From contig NZ_BCPT01000012.1 of NCBI RefSeq assembly GCF_001544095.1, forward strand, positions 36,178-100,177: 64,000 nucleotides of DNA, in the 5' to 3' direction. The position numbers were made by a program, and so were the translations under genes. Below are positions 24,406-32,803 of this stretch, in pieces. The stretch is from Enterococcus casseliflavus NBRC 100478 (GTDB lineage: Bacteria > Bacillota > Bacilli > Lactobacillales > Enterococcaceae). The stretch's first letter is position 1. Each line of letters opens with the position of its first letter. The notes beneath the pieces were generated by a model. It was not told the origin of the DNA. It saw only the letters and a program-made list of their open reading frames with translations, and did no database searches.

Positions 24406-24867
24406 TTATTTACGACTAGCTACTAGGATCGCCGCAAATTCTTCAAGATATTTCTGATCGATCTCATCATAGCTGTTCGTTTTGCCACTATCGATATCCA
24501 AAACACCAATCAATTGATCATCAGCTATCATAGGAACAACGATTTCAGACATAGCTGCCGAGTCACAAGAGATATAGTTCTCATGTTCTTTGACATTTGG
24601 GACGATCAATGTCGTTTGTTTTGCCGCTGACTCCCCACAAACCCCTTTGCCCATAGTGATTCTGGTGCAAGATACTCTTCCTTGGAACGGGCCTAAGATC
24701 AGTTCGCCTTCTTCAAACAAATAGTAGCCGGCAAACACCGTATCTTCCAATGTTTCATTTAATAAAGCAGAAGAGTTTGCTAGATTAGCGATCCAATTAC
24801 TCTCTGCTTCTAATAATCCTTTTAATTGCAGAAGCATCAATTCATACGCTTCGATTTTTTTATTCAT
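24406..24867 (-). CDS. msrC: Free methionine-(R)-sulfoxide reductase (GAF-type)
   Basis: A 153-residue single GAF domain of the fRMsr family, which reduces free Met-R-sulfoxide. The three redox cysteines of the family are visible in GRVSCTRI, GKGVCGES and YISCDSAAMSEIVVP, corresponding to E. coli Cys84, Cys94 and Cys118. DDQLIGVLDIDS is the typical C-terminal strand. The start is ATG 24867 behind GAGGTGAG; the longer frame upstream lacks a site. Monocistronic, likely an oxidative stress defence gene. Confidence 0.88.
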   Translation of the reverse strand: MNKKIEAYELMLLQLKGLLEAESNWIANLANSSALLNETLEDTVFAGYYLFEEGELILGPFQGRVSCTRITMGKGVCGESAAKQTTLIVPNVKEHENYISCDSAAMSEIVVPMIADDQLIGVLDIDSGKTNSYDEIDQKYLEEFAAILVASRK

Positions 24868-25046
24868 TTTCTCACCTCTGTCCTTGATTATAAGCAAAGA
24901 CAGAGGATTTGTCTTGTCTAAATTACTGAGTATGGGAAACAATAATGTGAAAAAAGAACTGTTGCCTAAAATAGCCTATCCATCCACTCGTACCAATAGT
25001 CAACGCTACTCATGGCATTTCCTTCTCAGTCGTCTTTGAAAACTTA

Positions 25047-25685
25047 CTAGGCATCAATCACAGTAAAGCGAGTGTTTTCATGTTGTACTGTTTCGATCTC
25101 ATCGATAATTGCCTTAGCTAACGTACCGCTAGATGTCACCGATTGCTTTTGTTCGTTGAATAGTAAGTGATCTTTCCCTAAAATCGCTGGTTTAGCTGGT
25201 CCTTCTTGAAAGACATTCCCAGGAGAAATCCCCACCCAAGGGACATTTTTGACTGTTTCTAAAAAGAGATATTCGTCTAGCTGATTTTCTGGAATCGCAA
25301 TCCAACTTTCGCTTCCTGGTGCTTTTTTCAACTCAGAGAGATTACGTTCCCCCGCTTCATTGAATAAACTGCCGGCTCCTAAGATGAAGAACAAACGAGT
25401 GTTTTTTTCTCGAAACAGGTGCACTAATTTTGCTGCCAGATCCACATGCAAGTAAGCTTTGTCAGGACTTGTCGCAAACGCGTCAACAAGCACATCAAAG
25501 TCACTGAGCTCTTCTTCTGTGAGAGAAAAAGCATCCTTTGTAAGTGTTTTGACCGTCTCACCAAGTTGTTCTTTGGCCTTCGCTTCATTTCTCACGATAG
25601 CAGTCACTTCGTGTCCTCTCTGTACTGCTTCTTGATAAATTGCTGAACCTGCATTCCCTGTTGCGCCAATAATACCGATTTTCAT
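25047..25685 (-). CDS. NAD(P)-binding atypical SDR protein, YwnB-like
   Basis: A 212-residue protein with an N-terminal Rossmann motif IGIIGATGNAGS (about 3-14) and no catalytic YxxxK in the usual place, as in the NmrA/YwnB group. Such proteins sense or use NAD(P)H; the function is unknown. The start is ATG 25685 behind GGAAGG. It lies downstream of an Rrf2 regulator gene in the same order as Bacillus ywnA-ywnB, and an inverted repeat in the gap may be its operator. Confidence 0.75.
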   Translation of the reverse strand: MKIGIIGATGNAGSAIYQEAVQRGHEVTAIVRNEAKAKEQLGETVKTLTKDAFSLTEEELSDFDVLVDAFATSPDKAYLHVDLAAKLVHLFREKNTRLFFILGAGSLFNEAGERNLSELKKAPGSESWIAIPENQLDEYLFLETVKNVPWVGISPGNVFQEGPAKPAILGKDHLLFNEQKQSVTSSGTLAKAIIDEIETVQHENTRFTVIDA

Positions 25686-25722
25686 AATGATCATCCTTCC
25701 TACTTTTGTTTTTTTCAAAATC

Positions 25723-25747
25723 AGTTGTTACTAATTAAGTTACAACT
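25723..25747 (-). promoter_or_regulatory. Candidate Rrf2-type operator
   Basis: Imperfect inverted repeat AGTTGTTA (25723-25730) / TTACAACT (25740-25747) in the 146-base gap between the Rrf2 regulator and the NAD(P)-binding gene, with a TATACT-like -10 (minus strand, about 25750-25755) at its edge. It probably mediates control of the downstream gene by the adjacent regulator. Confidence 0.4.
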
Positions 25748-25831
25748 AGAGTATAAAAGAAACTTTCTTCCCTGTCAAGAATTTGCCTAGCAGGTGAAAG
25801 TTCTTTTTTTACAGCCTTTTATGTGACACTT

Positions 25832-26257
25832 TTAATGATTGGCTTCTACTTGAATGCCGTCAATGATGGATTGTAGCGAGATAGCGCTCATTTCCTGCTC
25901 AATTTTCTTTTGCAGCACATCGTAAGTTTCCTCTAATACCGTTTGGATATTCCCCCCAATCAAGCAATTGGGATTGGTCTTTTTGTCCGCATGTAAAAGA
26001 TGCTGATCTTTTTCAACACTCGCATAGATGTCCAACAAAGAAATCTCATTTGGTTCCTTCGTTAGTTTAGGGTTTGGTTTTCCTCTTTGGCTTTCGATCA
26101 ATCCGGCAATACGCAGATCACTCATAATCCGGCGAACATAAGCAGGATTCGTTTCAACACTCTGGGCGATCCGATCACTTGATAGATCAGTTCCTTTAAA
26201 GAGGTGGATGTAAGCGAGGATGTGAATGGCGTCGCTGTATTTCGTTGAATATTTCAC
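25832..26257 (-). CDS. Rrf2-family transcriptional regulator, YwnA-like
   Basis: A 141-residue winged-helix protein (DLSSDRIAQSVETNPAYVRR is the HTH, about 24-43), with the Rrf2 dimer helix at the C-terminus. It has one Cys (NPNCLIGG) instead of the three-Cys cluster of IscR, so no Fe-S cluster is expected; thiol or ligand sensing as in CymR/YwnA is more likely. The start is GTG 26257 behind GGAG. Confidence 0.82.
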   Translation of the reverse strand: MKYSTKYSDAIHILAYIHLFKGTDLSSDRIAQSVETNPAYVRRIMSDLRIAGLIESQRGKPNPKLTKEPNEISLLDIYASVEKDQHLLHADKKTNPNCLIGGNIQTVLEETYDVLQKKIEQEMSAISLQSIIDGIQVEANH

Positions 26258-26351
26258 TTCGTCTCCACTCCTTTTTCTTGTATCATACCTCTTTTTTCAG
26301 ATTTAGACAAAGGGTACTGACCAATCTTACAAAACTCGAGGATCCCATCAA

Positions 26352-26404
26352 GAAAAAGCAGCCCTCAAAAAGTTAGCACAAAAGCCTAACTTCTTGAGGG
26401 AACT
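26352..26404 (-). terminator. Terminator of the VOC gene
   Basis: Long stem CCCTCAA..AGTTAG / CTAACTTCTTGAGGG. The minus strand continues CTGCTTTTTC. It lies just beyond the VOC gene stop. Confidence 0.8.
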
Positions 26405-26449
26405 GCATACTGAACCATTTTTTTCCTTTTTATTTAAACGAGCACTTTG

Positions 26450-26854
26450 CTAATAGCCCTTCATCCAAGCAGACTCAATCTGATTGCCGTCAGGATCAAC
26501 GATTTCATAACCGACCATCATGTCCTCTGGAATCCCCATATCAACTTGGAACGACTGTCCACCATTTTCTTCAGCGATTTTTGCAAAATTCTTTGCTTCT
26601 TCTGGTGTGTCAAAACTAAACGCGATCAATGCGCCACTCGTCTTCTTTGTATCTGCAATACTTCTACCATTTAGAAATTGTTGGTAAAACGCATGTTCTA
26701 ACAGCATTAACCAAATCGATTCACTCCAAACCATTCCACTGCTGGTCTCGTTTGAGAACTCTTCATTTTTTACAAACCCCAGCGCTTCATAAAAGGATGT
26801 TGCACGTTTGATATCAGTGACAGGCAAGTTAATAAACACCATTTTGTTCGCCAT
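26450..26854 (-). CDS. VOC superfamily (glyoxalase/dioxygenase fold) protein
   Basis: A 134-residue protein with paired beta-alpha-beta-beta-beta modules: NLPVTDIKRATSFYEALGF (about 9-27) and the C-terminal VGYEIVDPDGNQIE. A metal-site Glu and partial His positions are present, but the substrate is unknown; PhnB/YdjP-like proteins match in size. AAAGGGAGCAAG precedes ATG. Single gene. Confidence 0.8.
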   Translation of the reverse strand: MANKMVFINLPVTDIKRATSFYEALGFVKNEEFSNETSSGMVWSESIWLMLLEHAFYQQFLNGRSIADTKKTSGALIAFSFDTPEEAKNFAKIAEENGGQSFQVDMGIPEDMMVGYEIVDPDGNQIESAWMKGY

Positions 26855-26992
26855 TTTCTTGCTCCCTTTCTTTGGTAAGCTGCACTGCTGAATCCGTTCT
26901 CATTATAGCACCTATCGGTTCATTCACAAAAACATCAGTCTTTGTCCTCTGCTGCTAGTCTGAATAACTTGATCCAAAATTTTTTTCAAGTA

Positions 26993-27021
26993 AAAAAAGG
27001 CCTTGCACACATAGGCCTTTT
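26993..27021 (-). terminator. Terminator of the AraC-type regulator gene
   Basis: Stem AAAGGCCT / AGGCCTTT, with the minus-strand transcript ending in a run of seven T. Confidence 0.8.
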
Positions 27022-27115
27022 AGCTTTTCTCATCTATGAAAAAGTAACTTGATAAGCATTAGCAAAGAATCATGTTTTCGCTAATACAATCAGCCCAAAC
27101 TACTTTATTTAATAC

Positions 27116-27886
27116 TCAAAGCTCAAGTCTTGAGTCGATCACGGTTACTTTCCCACGATAAATTTTTCGATACTCTTTGGGCGTATAAGAAGTTGCTTTT
27201 TTAAATTTCTTACTAAAATAATTTGGATCATTGAATCCTACTCTAACAGAAATTTCACTGATTGATCGATCACTTGTTGAGAGTTCTTTTTTGGCAACTT
27301 CAATACGATAAATCATCAAGTACAATGAAAAGGTCATTCCTAATGTATTCTTGATCAAACGGCTGGTGTGATACCGACTTAAATGCAGGTGATCTGCTAA
27401 AGTGTCTAACGTAATATGTTCTCTATAATTTTCATGAATATAGCGCAATATCTTATGTCTTAAAGAAAGCGAAGGAGAAGCTTCATTGTTTTTCTCGACG
27501 TGCAGCAAGGAAATCTGATTGATGGATTGAATCCCTCGGTCCAATGCATAAACAAAATCATTGGTGATCGGTTCGACCAAATAATCGATCAAGTCGTAAC
27601 GCAACGCTTTTTGAGCGATAGCAAAACTTTCTACTGCAGAATACAAAATTGCTTTTGCATTCGGATAAAAAGAAAGCAACTCTTTGTATAATTCAAAACA
27701 GTCCTCTTCGCCATCCGCATTGATCACTGCAATCTCAACCATCTGCTCAAGACAGGTACGCTGAAGTGCTTTTTTCGAATCAACCATTGGAAGCAAGATG
27801 ACATTTGGGAAATGACGATCAATCAAACGAACCATCTCGCTAACTGCTCTTCGCTCTTCGCTGTCAATGATCAATAAATTACACAC
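27116..27886 (-). CDS. AraC-family regulator with a degenerate receiver domain
   Basis: A 256-residue protein with an N-terminal CheY-like domain (about 1-120) and a C-terminal AraC double HTH (about 150-248; TLDLADHLHLSRYHTSRLIK-like and ISEISVRVGFNDPNYFSKKF). The receiver has lost key residues: the acid pair reads IIDSE, the phospho-Asp position is not evident in IAVINADGEED, and the conserved Lys is Glu (YLVEPIT). Phosphorylation is therefore unlikely. The start is GTG 27886 with AAGGAG 8 bases upstream. It follows adhP by 49 bases in the same direction, with no kinase nearby. Confidence 0.78.
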   Translation of the reverse strand: MCNLLIIDSEERRAVSEMVRLIDRHFPNVILLPMVDSKKALQRTCLEQMVEIAVINADGEEDCFELYKELLSFYPNAKAILYSAVESFAIAQKALRYDLIDYLVEPITNDFVYALDRGIQSINQISLLHVEKNNEASPSLSLRHKILRYIHENYREHITLDTLADHLHLSRYHTSRLIKNTLGMTFSLYLMIYRIEVAKKELSTSDRSISEISVRVGFNDPNYFSKKFKKATSYTPKEYRKIYRGKVTVIDSRLEL

Positions 27887-27935
27887 GAAATTTTCTCCTT
27901 CGCTAAAAATTCATAGTCGGTTTCTCTATTTTCGT

Positions 27936-28949
27936 TTATTTTTCTTGAAAATCAATGACCATCCGTCCTTTGATTTTTCCTGAAAGCATTTCATCAAAAA
28001 TATCGTTGATCTCTTCTAACTGACGCATGACTACTTTAGGAACGACTTTCCCTTCCGCTGCAAATTGGAAAGCTTCTGCTAAATCAGTTCGTGTTCCAAC
28101 AAGGGAACCGACAATCTTAATCCCATCCAATACAAGTCGAGGAATGTTCAAGTCCATGCTTTCTGGTGGGAGACCGACCGCTACAATCGTACCGCCCGCA
28201 CGAACAGCATCAACAGCAGAATTGAAGGCTGCTTTTGAAACAGCTGTTACTACAGCTGCATGTGCGCCGCCGGTTGCTTCTTGAATGATTTTTGCCGCAT
28301 CTTCTTTCGCAGGATTGATTACAAGATCAGCGCCATGATCTTTTGCGAAGTCCAACTGTTTGTCGTTGATATCGATTCCAATCACTTTTGCATTAAAGAC
28401 ATTTTTAGCATATTGTAAGGCTAGGTTTCCTAGTCCCCCTAAACCATAGATGGCGATCCATTGACCTGGTTTAATGTCAGAAACTTTTACCGCTTTATAT
28501 GTGGTTACACCTGCACAAGTAATGCTGCTGGCTTCAGCAGAACCTAAATCCTCTGGAACTTTCACTGCATAGTCAGCTACAACGATACATTCTTCAGCCA
28601 TACCACCATCTACAGAATAGCCGGCATTTCTAACCGAACGGCATAATGATTCATTCCCGTTCACACAATATTCGCATGATCCACAGCTTTCATACAACCA
28701 AGCGACACTTGCACGGTCACCGATTGCTAGAGAAGTAACATCATCACCGATTGCAACCACTTTACCGATTCCCTCGTGTCCGAGTACGATCCCAGATGCA
28801 TCTCCAAAGTCGCCATCTTTTACATGCAAGTCAGTATGGCAGACACCGCAACACTCCATTTTCAATAATGCTTCATTCGGACGAAGCGCTCTTAATTCTT
28901 TTTCCTCGATTTTTACAACCTTATCTTTTGATACTACAGCTGCTTTCAC
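27936..28949 (-). CDS. adhP: Zinc-dependent alcohol dehydrogenase, AdhP type
   Basis: A 337-residue medium-chain dehydrogenase interconverting alcohols and aldehydes with NAD. The catalytic zinc site is CGVCHTDLH (about 36-44) and GHEGIGKV; the structural zinc cysteines are in [15 protein letters not shown] (about 89-103); the NAD motif is [11 protein letters not shown] (about 168). The start is GTG 28949 behind AGAGGTG. In enterococci AdhP turns over ethanol/acetaldehyde. The AraC-type gene downstream may share its transcript. Confidence 0.9.
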   Translation of the reverse strand: MKAAVVSKDKVVKIEEKELRALRPNEALLKMECCGVCHTDLHVKDGDFGDASGIVLGHEGIGKVVAIGDDVTSLAIGDRASVAWLYESCGSCEYCVNGNESLCRSVRNAGYSVDGGMAEECIVVADYAVKVPEDLGSAEASSITCAGVTTYKAVKVSDIKPGQWIAIYGLGGLGNLALQYAKNVFNAKVIGIDINDKQLDFAKDHGADLVINPAKEDAAKIIQEATGGAHAAVVTAVSKAAFNSAVDAVRAGGTIVAVGLPPESMDLNIPRLVLDGIKIVGSLVGTRTDLAEAFQFAAEGKVVPKVVMRQLEEINDIFDEMLSGKIKGRMVIDFQEK

Positions 28950-28989
28950 AAAGACACCTCTTTCAATTCGATTAAATAAAGAACTTCCT

Positions 28990-29356
28990 TTTATTTGTGA
29001 AGTAGTTAACTAACGCATAGAGGTCAGCAATAGCTAGATAAAAGAAAGTTCTCTATCGAGAAGATTACCATAGAAATCATCAAAAAAAGGGGAATTTATT
29101 GCTTTTTTTCTGTAATCATTTATTAGAAAACAATAATGAAATCATTCAAAATTTTTTCTTTATTTCCAGATTACATAAAATTAAAAAGTAAAAAGATAGA
29201 GATAATTCATCTCTATAAATAACAATCGTTTCAATAAAAAACACCAAGACGATCTGATAGAAGACTGTAGGATGATTTGTACTCACTGTTCTTCTATTCT
29301 TCTATTTTTATCCCTTCGATGACTTGCGATTTATTTTCTTTCAGGCGCTGAATGTC
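28990..29356. other. AT-rich intergenic stretch upstream of adhP
   Basis: No gene is apparent. The palindrome TTAGTTAACTA lies at about 29006-29016, upstream of adhP, and resembles the core of a redox regulator site, but no promoter of fixed spacing can be placed around it. The rest is low-complexity AT. Confidence 0.35.
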
Positions 29357-29721
29357 CTATTGGTATTTAGCAAGATATCCCTCGTCAATGTTTTTCTGAA
29401 AATTTCCATTCCCTTCTTCTCCTTTTCTACTCACAAAAGCAACTAGTGCACAAAGGCGGTCGATCAAACAATCGACAATCTGTACTCTGTCATTATTGGA
29501 CAGCCGATAAGTATCCACAAAAAGTTTCAATCGATGGCATTGTGTTTCACTCAGACGACTGTTCCCATCAAAATACAAGGGTACCCAGCGGTACGCAGCA
29601 TAAGAAACATCCCGTAACCTGCTTCATGGCCTTACTGTGTCAAAATCAAAAAGCCCAAAAGGCTCCCCAACTACGATCGGCACATAATACGGAAAAACAT
29701 AGTAATCAATCAGCAACTACC
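29357..29721 (-). pseudogene. Aminoglycoside phosphotransferase-like pseudogene (C-terminal remnant)
   Basis: The minus strand reads GEPFGLFDFDTVRP, then TGA (29624-29626), then SRLRDVSYAAYRWVPLYF and on to a stop at 29357. It matches the APH-family pattern GEPVGLIDFDTARPG..WDVAYA, with the normal Gly codon GGA changed to TGA. Further upstream LIDYYVFPYY stands where the family has HNDxxPYN, so the catalytic His, Asn and Asp codons are lost. The N-terminal half is gone. Clearly non-functional; the substrate of the ancestor is unknown. Confidence 0.7.
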
Positions 29722-29735
29722 TAATCACTCAAAAT

Positions 29736-30198
29736 GAACTTCTATAGCCTAAATGTGTAGTGAACGTTTAATTAAAATCTCCGTTTATTGCCTCTTTGCC
29801 TTTTTTATAAAAAACTGCTGATCAGTAACAGTTGTTGAGAGGGAAATAAACTTGAATCTGAAGAAAGTATTCTGTCTTCGCAAAACTTTAGACGATCATT
29901 TCATGGTATCCTCTGCTAGATAAGCTAAAATCATTTATGAAAAAAGTTACTCTGACGTACATGTAATTTTTGTTGCGCCAAATGAAGCATTGAGGGAAGT
30001 TGGATAGAAGTTTCAGAAACGGCAGGCGGTTTGAATGACAAACCGTCTCCAGGCGTCATTTGCGCATGCTCCACTTAAAACATCGTAAGAAACGGCTAAC
30101 GAATAGAAATAATTATTTTTGTTAGCACTACGTTTGCTCTTGAAGGAAAACCTGAATGGAATTTTTTAGAGAACGTCATTTCTTGATGTGTCTTTTTC
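29736..30198. other. Non-coding stretch with weak coding-like traces
   Basis: No intact gene. Around 29930-30000 the plus strand reads YSDVHVIFVAPNEALREVG between two stops, which may be a fragment of a lost gene but is too short to assign. The 3' part leads into the alcohol dehydrogenase promoter. Confidence 0.35.
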
Positions 30199-30229
30199 TT
30201 GACCTAAAGTTAACTTCAGCATTTATACT
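30199..30229 (+). promoter_or_regulatory. MerR-type promoter with a 19-bp spacer
   Basis: TTGACC (30199-30204) and TATACT (30224-30229) are separated by 19 bp, too long for normal sigma-A use. The spacer carries the near-palindrome CTAAAGTTAACTTCAG (30204-30219). This layout is typical of MerR-family activators such as AdhR/NmlR, which untwist the spacer in response to aldehydes or other electrophiles. No merR gene is visible in the window. Confidence 0.7.
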
Positions 30230-30260
30230 AACAATACTAACTTAAGAAAGAAGGATTTAT

Positions 30261-31313
30261 ATGAGAGCAGCAATTTTTGAAAAAGCAGGATTAGTTAAAG
30301 TGGAAGAAGTAAAAAAGCCAACTTTGCAAGCAGCCGATGATGTTATTATTAAAGTTGTCCGAGCATGTGTTTGCGGTTCTGATCTTTGGTCGTATGCCCA
30401 TGGCGATAGTAAAGAACCTCATTCAGTTAATGATGGTCATGAGGCATTAGGCATCGTTGAAGAAATCGGTCCAGACATTACGACTGTGAAACCTGGAGAT
30501 TTTGTCATCGTCCCCTTCACCCATGGTTGTGGTGAATGTGATGCTTGCCGTGCCGGCTTTGATGGCACATGCGACCGTCATCAAGGTACAAAGAATTGGT
30601 CTAACGGTTTCCAATCTGAGTATATCAACTTCCATTACGGCAACTGGGCCCTTGTAAAAGTTCCAGGTCAGCCAGCTGATTATACGGAAGGTATGATCAA
30701 GTCTCTTTTAACTTTGGCAGATGTTATGCCCACAGGATATCATGCGGCACGTTGTGCACATGTAGAAAAAGGGGATAAAGTCGTCGTGATTGGCGATGGT
30801 GCCGTAGGACAATGTGCTGTCATCGCGGCAAAAATGCGTGGGGCTTCCCAAATTATTTTAATGAGCCGTCATAAAGATCGACAAGAAATGGCTCTTCAAT
30901 CAGGTGCTACAGCTGTTGTGGCTGAGCGTGGTGAAGAGGGAATCGCGAAGGTACGCGAGATCCTTGGCGGAGGCGCGGATGCCGCTCTTGAATGTGTTGG
31001 TACAGAAGCTGCCATTACACAAGCCCTTGGTGTATTGCATAATGGTGGTCGTGTAGGTTATGTCGGCGTCCCTCACTATGACGATCGACCAATCGGTTCC
31101 ACTTTTGCTCAAAACATTTCCATTGCGGGAGGATCTGCATCGGTCACAACATATGATAAGGAAATCCTGTTAAAAGCGGTGCTTGATGGTACTATCAATC
31201 CAGGCCGCGTTTTCACCCAAACCTATGATTTAGATGATATCAACCAAGCCTATGCCGATATGCAGGAACGAAAAACGATCAAATCTATGGTTGTTGTTTC
31301 AAGGGATGAATAG
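30261..31313 (+). CDS. Zinc-dependent alcohol dehydrogenase family protein
   Basis: A 350-residue medium-chain dehydrogenase. The catalytic zinc region is CVCGSDLWSY (about 34-43) with the paired GHEALG; the structural zinc cysteines are in CGECDACRAGFDGTC (about 92-106); the Rossmann motif is VIGDGAVGQCAV (about 174). It is more like the threonine/formaldehyde dehydrogenase-like group (YhdN/AdhB-type) than like AdhP. AAGAAGG precedes ATG. The MerR-type promoter suggests induction by reactive aldehydes. Confidence 0.85.
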   Translation: MRAAIFEKAGLVKVEEVKKPTLQAADDVIIKVVRACVCGSDLWSYAHGDSKEPHSVNDGHEALGIVEEIGPDITTVKPGDFVIVPFTHGCGECDACRAGFDGTCDRHQGTKNWSNGFQSEYINFHYGNWALVKVPGQPADYTEGMIKSLLTLADVMPTGYHAARCAHVEKGDKVVVIGDGAVGQCAVIAAKMRGASQIILMSRHKDRQEMALQSGATAVVAERGEEGIAKVREILGGGADAALECVGTEAAITQALGVLHNGGRVGYVGVPHYDDRPIGSTFAQNISIAGGSASVTTYDKEILLKAVLDGTINPGRVFTQTYDLDDINQAYADMQERKTIKSMVVVSRDE

Positions 31314-31362
31314 ACAAAGCTAATTAAAAAACGCTCGTCCGAACAATGGACAGCCTCTCGAT

Positions 31363-31397
31363 AGACAAAGTACTATAACCAGTACTTTGTCTTTTTA
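31363..31397 (+). terminator. Terminator of the alcohol dehydrogenase
   Basis: Perfect 12-bp stem AGACAAAGTACT / AGTACTTTGTCT, 6-base loop, then TTTTTA. The same stem core recurs at 48705-48736. Confidence 0.88.
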
Positions 31398-31493
31398 TCT
31401 ATGAAGAAAGAAAACACTGTAACAGCCTCCCCTTTTTCCACAATTAATCAATTCTAGAACTTTAAAATGATAGAACATAACGCCGAACAAAAG

Positions 31494-31521
31494 AAAAAAG
31501 CCCTTGAAATCAAGGGCTTTT
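31494..31521 (-). terminator. Terminator of rplS
   Basis: Stem AAAGCCCTTGA / TCAAGGGCTTT with a T run on the minus strand, 22 bases beyond the rplS stop. Confidence 0.88.
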
Positions 31522-31542
31522 GCTTCATCTGATAATAAATGA

Positions 31543-31890
31543 TTAACGACGAATTTCTTTGATACGAGCTGCTTTTCCGTGTAATGCACGCAAGTAGTAC
31601 AATTTTGCACGACGTACTTTACCGTAACGAACAACTTCGATTTGTGCAACACGTGGTGTGTGCAATGGGAAGGTACGTTCAACACCTACACCGTTTGATA
31701 CTTTACGAACTGTATAAGTTTCGCTGATACCAGCACCGCGGCGTTTGATGACAACACCTTCAAATAACTGGATACGTTCGCGAGTTCCTTCGACAACTTT
31801 CGCGTGAACGCGAACAGTGTCCCCAGGACGGAAAGCTGGGATGTCAGTACGTAATTGTTCTTGAGTTAGTTCTTGAATCAATGGATTCAT
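31543..31890 (-). CDS. rplS: 50S ribosomal protein L19
   Basis: The 115-residue large-subunit protein at the 30S-50S interface. Typical stretches are [19 protein letters not shown] (about 17-35), [20 protein letters not shown] and [11 protein letters not shown]. The start is ATG 31890 behind AAGGAG; upstream in-frame codons are not needed. It has its own promoter and a probable autoregulatory leader, and it is separated from trmD by a terminator. Confidence 0.97.
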
Positions 31891-31972
31891 GTTTATCATT
31901 CTCCTTATTCCCAAACATTCTTAAAGCATGAAAGCTCCAGCGGAACATCGTAATAGTTGAGTTTACACTCAC
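31891..31972 (-). promoter_or_regulatory. Probable L19 leader RNA of rplS
   Basis: The rplS 5' untranslated region contains TTCCGCTGGAGCTTTCATGC and TTTAAGAATG, resembling the Firmicutes L19 leader, which binds L19 for feedback control. It begins just after a promoter and ends at the ribosome site. Confidence 0.5.
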
Positions 31973-31978
31973 TGAAAT

Positions 31979-32008
31979 ATCTTACCACAGTCGACCATAG
32001 GCTGTAAA
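31979..32008 (-). promoter_or_regulatory. Promoter of rplS
   Basis: On the minus strand, TTTACA (32008-32003), an 18-bp spacer and TAAGAT (31984-31979), placing the transcript start about 80 bases before the rplS ATG. Confidence 0.55.
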
Positions 32009-32039
32009 GAGAATTTTCTTGTCATGGCGCAGAATATCA

Positions 32040-32072
32040 AAAAAACTGGCACTATTTTAGTTGCCAGTCTTC
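32040..32072 (-). terminator. Terminator overlapping the trmD stop codon
   Basis: Stem ACTGGCA / TGCCAGT with loop ACTAAAATAG, then a T run on the minus strand. The ascending arm is the last codons of trmD and the TAA stop (32057-32059) lies in the loop. Confidence 0.8.
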
Positions 32073-32803
32073 GCTTCGTCTTCAATTTCTTTTAAAAGCT
32101 TCTGCATTTCAGCGGTCAGCGGATAAGTTTCCAGCATATCTGGACGTCGCTGATACGTTCGGCGCAAGGATTCTTTTAATTGCCACTGCTCGATCAATTT
32201 ATGATTGCCATTCATCAAAACTTCCGGCACTTTCATGCCTTTGAACTCTGCTGGGCGTGTATATTGCGGATGCTCTAATAAACCAGTGGAATGAGAATCA
32301 GTTTGTGCGGAGGTTTGATTGCCCAAAACTTCTGGTAATAGCCTGACCGTCGCATCGATCATAACCATTGCCCCCAATTCGCCGCCAGTCAAGACGTAAT
32401 CGCCCAGTGACACTTCATCAGTGACCAATGAACGGATTCGTTCATCATAGCCTTCATAGTGACCGCAAATAAAAACAAGGTGCTCTTCGGTAGAGAATTC
32501 TTCCGCCATCTTTTGATCAAAGGGTTTTCCCGCTGGGTCTAATAGGATCACCCGCTTTTTCGTTTCTGGTGTCGCTTCTTCGATCGCTTTGATATTGTCA
32601 TAGACAGGTTGGACTTTTAATAACATTCCTGCTCCACCACCATAAGGATAGTCATCCACTGTTTGATGCTTGTTGTCAGAATAATCACGGAAATTAGAGA
32701 CATTGATTTCTAACAATCCCTTTTCCCGTGCTTTGCCGATGATCGACTCTCCTAGAGGACCTTCGAACATTCGTGGAAATAGTGTCAATACATCAATTCT
32801 CAT
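32057..32803 (-). CDS. trmD: tRNA (guanine-N1-)-methyltransferase TrmD
   Basis: A 248-residue SPOUT methyltransferase making m1G37 next to the anticodon, which prevents +1 frameshifting. N-terminal [19 protein letters not shown], the SAM-knot segments [13 protein letters not shown] (about 108-120) and [13 protein letters not shown] (about 132-144), and the C-terminal tRNA-binding helix bundle are all present. It overlaps rimM by 11 bases, showing translational coupling. Confidence 0.96.
   Translation of the reverse strand: MRIDVLTLFPRMFEGPLGESIIGKAREKGLLEINVSNFRDYSDNKHQTVDDYPYGGGAGMLLKVQPVYDNIKAIEEATPETKKRVILLDPAGKPFDQKMAEEFSTEEHLVFICGHYEGYDERIRSLVTDEVSLGDYVLTGGELGAMVMIDATVRLLPEVLGNQTSAQTDSHSTGLLEHPQYTRPAEFKGMKVPEVLMNGNHKLIEQWQLKESLRRTYQRRPDMLETYPLTAEMQKLLKEIEDEAKTGN

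Noticed and set aside
29006..29017. Palindrome TTAGTTAACTAA upstream of adhP as a MerR-type site
   Set aside because: No -35/-10 pair with 19-bp spacing could be placed around it.
29446..29724. Plus-strand 92-codon frame
   Set aside because: It is the antisense shadow of the APH-like pseudogene.
29930..30000. Short coding-like trace (VHVIFVAPNEALREVG)
   Set aside because: Only about 24 codons between stops; insufficient to call a pseudogene.
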